Assembly (NCBI RefSeq): GCF_006658505.1
Contig: NZ_VFUZ01000003.1
Span: 1 to 64,000, forward strand
Direction: 5' to 3'
Length of the DNA stretch: 64,000 nt
Origin: Mesorhizobium sp. B2-4-15
GTDB lineage: Bacteria > Pseudomonadota > Alphaproteobacteria > Rhizobiales > Rhizobiaceae
In this document: positions 61,361 to 64,000 of the stretch, piece by piece
Layout: every line of letters begins with the position of its first letter
How positions within the stretch are numbered: the first letter of the stretch is position 1
Made by a program: the position numbers and the translations under genes
Notes under the pieces: generated by a model
What the model was told of the DNA's origin: nothing
Databases searched by the model: none
What the model saw: the letters and a program-made list of their open reading frames with translations, nothing else

Positions 61361-62392
61361 ATGAAGACTGTCTATTCGCCGCTTCATGCCGGCCATGCCG
61401 GCCAGATGGAACTCGTCACGTCAGCCATCGTGCCGGGTTTCGAAAAGCCCTCGCGTGCCGAGTTCATCAAGGCGCGGGTCGAAAGCGAGAAGCTCGGGCC
61501 GATCATCGCGCCGGTCGAGCACGATCTTGCCGCCGCCAAGCGCGTCCACAGGGCCGACTACATCGATTTCCTGCCGACGGTCTGGCCGCAATGGACGGCT
61601 GAGGGCCACACGGGCACGGCAATGCCCTTCACCTGGCCGACGCGCGGCCTGCGTGGCGACGTGCCGCCAAAGCGCATCGACGCCCTGCTCGGCTACTATT
61701 CCTTCGACGGCGGCGCCACCTTCGTCGCGGGGACCTGGGCCGCGATCAAATCCTCCTATGACGTGTCGCTGAGCGCCGCCGGTTTGGTCAAGGACGGCGA
61801 GAGGTCGGCCTTCGCGCTTTGCCGCCCGCCCGGTCACCATGCCGGCGCCAGCTTCATGGGCGGCTACTGCTATATCAACAACGCCGCCGTCGCCGCGCAA
61901 TGGTTCCTTGATCAGGGCGCCAAGCGTGTCTCCATCCTCGATGTCGACTACCATCACGGCAACGGCACCCAGGAGATCTTCTATGACCGGGCCGACGTGC
62001 AGGTTCTCAACCTGCATGGCGATCCGATGGTCGAATATCCGTTCTTCCTCGGCCATGCCGATGAACGCGGCGCGGGCGCAGGCGAAGGCTTCAACATCAA
62101 CTATCCGATGCCCTTCGGCACCGGCTGGGACGCCTGGAACGCATCGCTGGAGGACGCCTGCGCCAGGCTTGCCGCCTATGCGCCGGATGTCGTCGTCGTC
62201 TCGCTCGGCGTCGACACGTTCGAGAAGGACCCGATCAGCCAGTTCAAGCTGACATCCGCCGACTATCCCAAGATCGGCCGGCGCATCGCCAGGCTCGGAC
62301 TGCCGACGCTGTTCGTCCAGGAAGGTGGCTATGCCGTCGAGGAGATCGGCATCAACGCCGTCGGCGTGCTGACCGGTTTCGAGGACCGGTAA
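61361..62392 (+). CDS. aphA: Acetylpolyamine amidohydrolase (histone deacetylase family)
   Basis: The 343-residue protein belongs to the class II histone-deacetylase-like family. Residues line up with Mycoplana ramosa acetylpolyamine amidohydrolase, shifted by one: His159-His160 (RPPGHHAG), zinc ligands Asp196, His198 (LDVDYHHGNG) and Asp285 (GVDTFEKDP), and Tyr324 (EGGYAVEE). It removes acetyl groups from acetylated putrescine, cadaverine or spermidine. Location next to a polyamine importer supports this over a protein-deacetylase role. It is co-transcribed with the TetR gene. Confidence 0.93.
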   Translation: MKTVYSPLHAGHAGQMELVTSAIVPGFEKPSRAEFIKARVESEKLGPIIAPVEHDLAAAKRVHRADYIDFLPTVWPQWTAEGHTGTAMPFTWPTRGLRGDVPPKRIDALLGYYSFDGGATFVAGTWAAIKSSYDVSLSAAGLVKDGERSAFALCRPPGHHAGASFMGGYCYINNAAVAAQWFLDQGAKRVSILDVDYHHGNGTQEIFYDRADVQVLNLHGDPMVEYPFFLGHADERGAGAGEGFNINYPMPFGTGWDAWNASLEDACARLAAYAPDVVVVSLGVDTFEKDPISQFKLTSADYPKIGRRIARLGLPTLFVQEGGYAVEEIGINAVGVLTGFEDR

Positions 62393-62428
62393 GCCTGCCG
62401 GCCGGCAAGTAAAGTGCGATAGCATGTA

Positions 62429-62458
62429 GGAAGAAGGGCGGCATGCCGCCCTTCTTCC
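62429..62458 (+). terminator. Terminator hairpin after the amidohydrolase gene
   Basis: GGAAGAAGGGCGGC and GCCGCCCTTCTTCC form a 14-bp perfect stem with a tiny loop, 36 bp past the stop codon. It lies between convergent genes and can serve both. Confidence 0.7.
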
Positions 62459-62461
62459 AGG

Positions 62462-63451
62462 CTAGATTTGACCTTTGGATTTCATAAGTTCCAACTGTCT
62501 CTTTGCCTTGTTATTTCCATTCGACGCAGCCTTTCGAAACCAGAGAACCGCTTTCCCGTAATCTGAATTTCCATTTATTCCATTGTAATATAAGAGCCCG
62601 AGATTAAACTGCGCGTCTGCATTCTCTTGATTTGCCGCCTTTACCCACCAAGCTGCGGCTGATCCTATGTCTCTCGGTATTATTTGCCCTGTGGCATAAG
62701 CATACCCCAGGGCCAATTCGGCATTGACGTAGCCTTGATTGGCGGACTTCAGCCACCATTCAATTGCATCTGAACCACTCTTGGGGACACCCAGCCCTTG
62801 CACATATCGGTAACCAAGCACGTATTGGGCGTCGGCGTTCCCCTGCTCCGCCGCCTTAAGTTGCCAGGCCACGGCCTGCGCGTCATCTGTGGCAACGCCC
62901 CTGCCGGAGCTGTACGCCGATCCAACATTGTACTGTGACTCTGCCACGCCTGCCTGCGCAGCTTTGAGCCACCAAGCAAACGCCAGCTTGTCATCGGCTG
63001 GCACGCCCTCACCTCGCCAGTATAAACTCCCTAACTGATATTGGGCCTGCGCTTGCCCCGCCTCCGCCGCACTGCGGATCCAAGTCGCGGCGACCGAAAC
63101 GTCTTTTCCAACACCCTCGCCAAGCAGATAGCACGAGCCGAGATAGAAGGCGGCGTCGGCGTTCCCCTGCTCCGCCGCCTTGCGCCACAAAGATATTGCT
63201 TGTTGCTTGTCTTGCGTGACGCCCAGGCCCTGACCATACAACATACCTAAGCCGAACTCCGCTGACGAATTCCCGGCGTCGGCCAACGGTTTCCACTGCT
63301 TGAACGCTTCCTCATAATTTTTAGCATTGAAGGCCGCCTGCGCTTCCAGCACGCCCGCAGAGGCATCTGTCAAAGATAAATCTGGTAACAGCACCACATA
63401 GAGGAATGCTACCGCACGCATCAACGGCGCAAAATTGCGAGCCAGTAACAT
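62462..63451 (-). CDS. Exported Sel1-like repeat protein
   Basis: The ATG at 63451 has a GGAGG site and gives 329 residues. After a signal-like N-terminal hydrophobic segment (about 10-30) there are seven to eight Sel1-type repeats of 36 residues, with the pattern AAxQGNADAQYxLGxxYxxG. They form a TPR-like solenoid for protein binding. The gene is less GC-rich than its neighbours, especially the C-terminal half, which suggests recent acquisition. No partner gene is obvious. Confidence 0.88.
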   Translation of the reverse strand: MLLARNFAPLMRAVAFLYVVLLPDLSLTDASAGVLEAQAAFNAKNYEEAFKQWKPLADAGNSSAEFGLGMLYGQGLGVTQDKQQAISLWRKAAEQGNADAAFYLGSCYLLGEGVGKDVSVAATWIRSAAEAGQAQAQYQLGSLYWRGEGVPADDKLAFAWWLKAAQAGVAESQYNVGSAYSSGRGVATDDAQAVAWQLKAAEQGNADAQYVLGYRYVQGLGVPKSGSDAIEWWLKSANQGYVNAELALGYAYATGQIIPRDIGSAAAWWVKAANQENADAQFNLGLLYYNGINGNSDYGKAVLWFRKAASNGNNKAKRQLELMKSKGQI

Positions 63452-63521
63452 CGATGCCTCCAATACATTCGCCTTGTCTACACTGAATCAGCCGCCACGA
63501 AACAACTCATCGGCAATCCCA

Positions 63522-64000
63522 TCAGCGGATCTGGCTGGCGCCGGCGCTATTCGGCATTGGTGCTGCCTTGCGTGATCGTCCGAGATAATAAACCGCCGCC
63601 GCCGCGATGACGCCGGCGGCCAGGATGCCCGCCGCCAGAAGCGGCCGGTACCAGAACCAGGCAATCGCGATTGTCGTCGCGCCGACTAGGATCGCCAGGA
63701 AGAAGGCGATGATGCCGGTCCCCATCCGCGCCATGCTGCCGAGGAACGGAATGACGTCGAGGATCACGCCGATCGGGCCGAGGAACAGTGCAAAGCCGAT
63801 GGTCAGCAGCAGCAGGCCGGCACCACGCAGTAGCCAGGTGATCAGCGTGTTGGCGCTGACCGCGTCGGCGAACATCTTGCCGGCCGGCACCGTGCCGGTG
63901 TCGACCATCAGCAGCGCATCGCCCGCTTGCGTCTGGTATGGCTCGAACCGGCTGCCGGCCTGACGCGCCACGATGCTGACCACGCCAAGCGGCGCCAATT
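63522..64000 (-). CDS. TMEM43-family membrane protein, C-terminal part
   Basis: The frame runs off the right window edge, so only the last 159 residues or so are visible. They contain a short extracytoplasmic segment and three or four hydrophobic helices with LFLGPIGVILDVIPFLGSMA and GTGIIAFFLAILVGATTIAI. This is the C-terminal pattern of bacterial TMEM43 homologs. Function unknown. It is cut by the window, not by a mutation. Confidence 0.75.
   Translation of the reverse strand, partial: LAPLGVVSIVARQAGSRFEPYQTQAGDALLMVDTGTVPAGKMFADAVSANTLITWLLRGAGLLLLTIGFALFLGPIGVILDVIPFLGSMARMGTGIIAFFLAILVGATTIAIAWFWYRPLLAAGILAAGVIAAAAVYYLGRSRKAAPMPNSAGASQIR

Noticed and set aside
1..64000. Search for tRNA, rRNA, transposase, integrase, toxin-antitoxin or phage-defence genes
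   Set aside because: None could be recognised by eye; a tRNA scan and profile search would be needed to exclude small or divergent cases.

Overview
The window looks like chromosomal DNA of a Rhizobiales alphaproteobacterium, most probably Mesorhizobium or a close relative. The reasons are high GC with GC-rich codon use, small families typical of rhizobia (DUF982, DUF768-like, DUF1236, IalB, DUF4189, PRC-barrel), a two-hairpin intergenic repeat resembling the rhizobial RIME element, and a Brucella/Mesorhizobium-style trimeric autotransporter. I recognise no rRNA, tRNA, CRISPR array, transposase, prophage or replication origin.

Layout. 0.3-11 kb is a respiratory and membrane block. It holds a CtaG-type oxidase assembly factor, an operon pairing an unusual Nramp-family transporter with two PRC-barrel proteins and a lipoprotein, small membrane and lipoproteins, a three-haem cytochrome c, and a leftward caa3-type oxidase operon (ctaC-ctaD-ctaE plus a cytochrome c). 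11.3-15.5 kb has an FdhF/YdeP-type molybdopterin oxidoreductase, an alpha/beta hydrolase and a DUF1003 protein. 15.5-21.4 kb is gene-poor accessory DNA full of very small proteins: two DUF982, paralogous 72-residue zinc ribbons, tiny membrane peptides, an inorganic pyrophosphatase and a RIME-like repeat.

21.4-30.2 kb is a leftward operon of a 1419-residue YadA-like autotransporter followed by IalB, an anchored orphan, DUF4189 and IalB genes. Two AraC-type regulators lie upstream, and a box duplicated in front of both the adhesin and the nearer regulator suggests shared control. 30.5-40.5 kb has a phospholipase-D/endonuclease pair like E. coli clsB-ybhP, a His-rich exported protein with a strong terminator, a hypothetical gene with a decayed tandem duplication at its 3' end, an ALDH7-type dehydrogenase, an ECF42-like sigma factor coupled to a DGPF protein, topoisomerase IB and a decayed glycosyltransferase.

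40.5-47.3 kb is the transglutaminase / ATP-grasp-alpha-E / DUF2126 operon predicted to make or process peptides. 47.3-52.1 kb carries a 145-bp palindromic repeat, glutaryl-CoA dehydrogenase with a divergent LysR regulator, and tex. With the ALDH7 enzyme (possibly 2-aminoadipate semialdehyde oxidation), gcdH points to lysine degradation.

52.2-62.4 kb forms a polyamine/amide locus: two serine hydrolases, a potFGHI-type ABC transporter, an amidohydrolase, a divergent TetR regulator and an acetylpolyamine amidohydrolase. The window ends with a low-GC Sel1-repeat protein and a TMEM43-family gene cut by the window edge.
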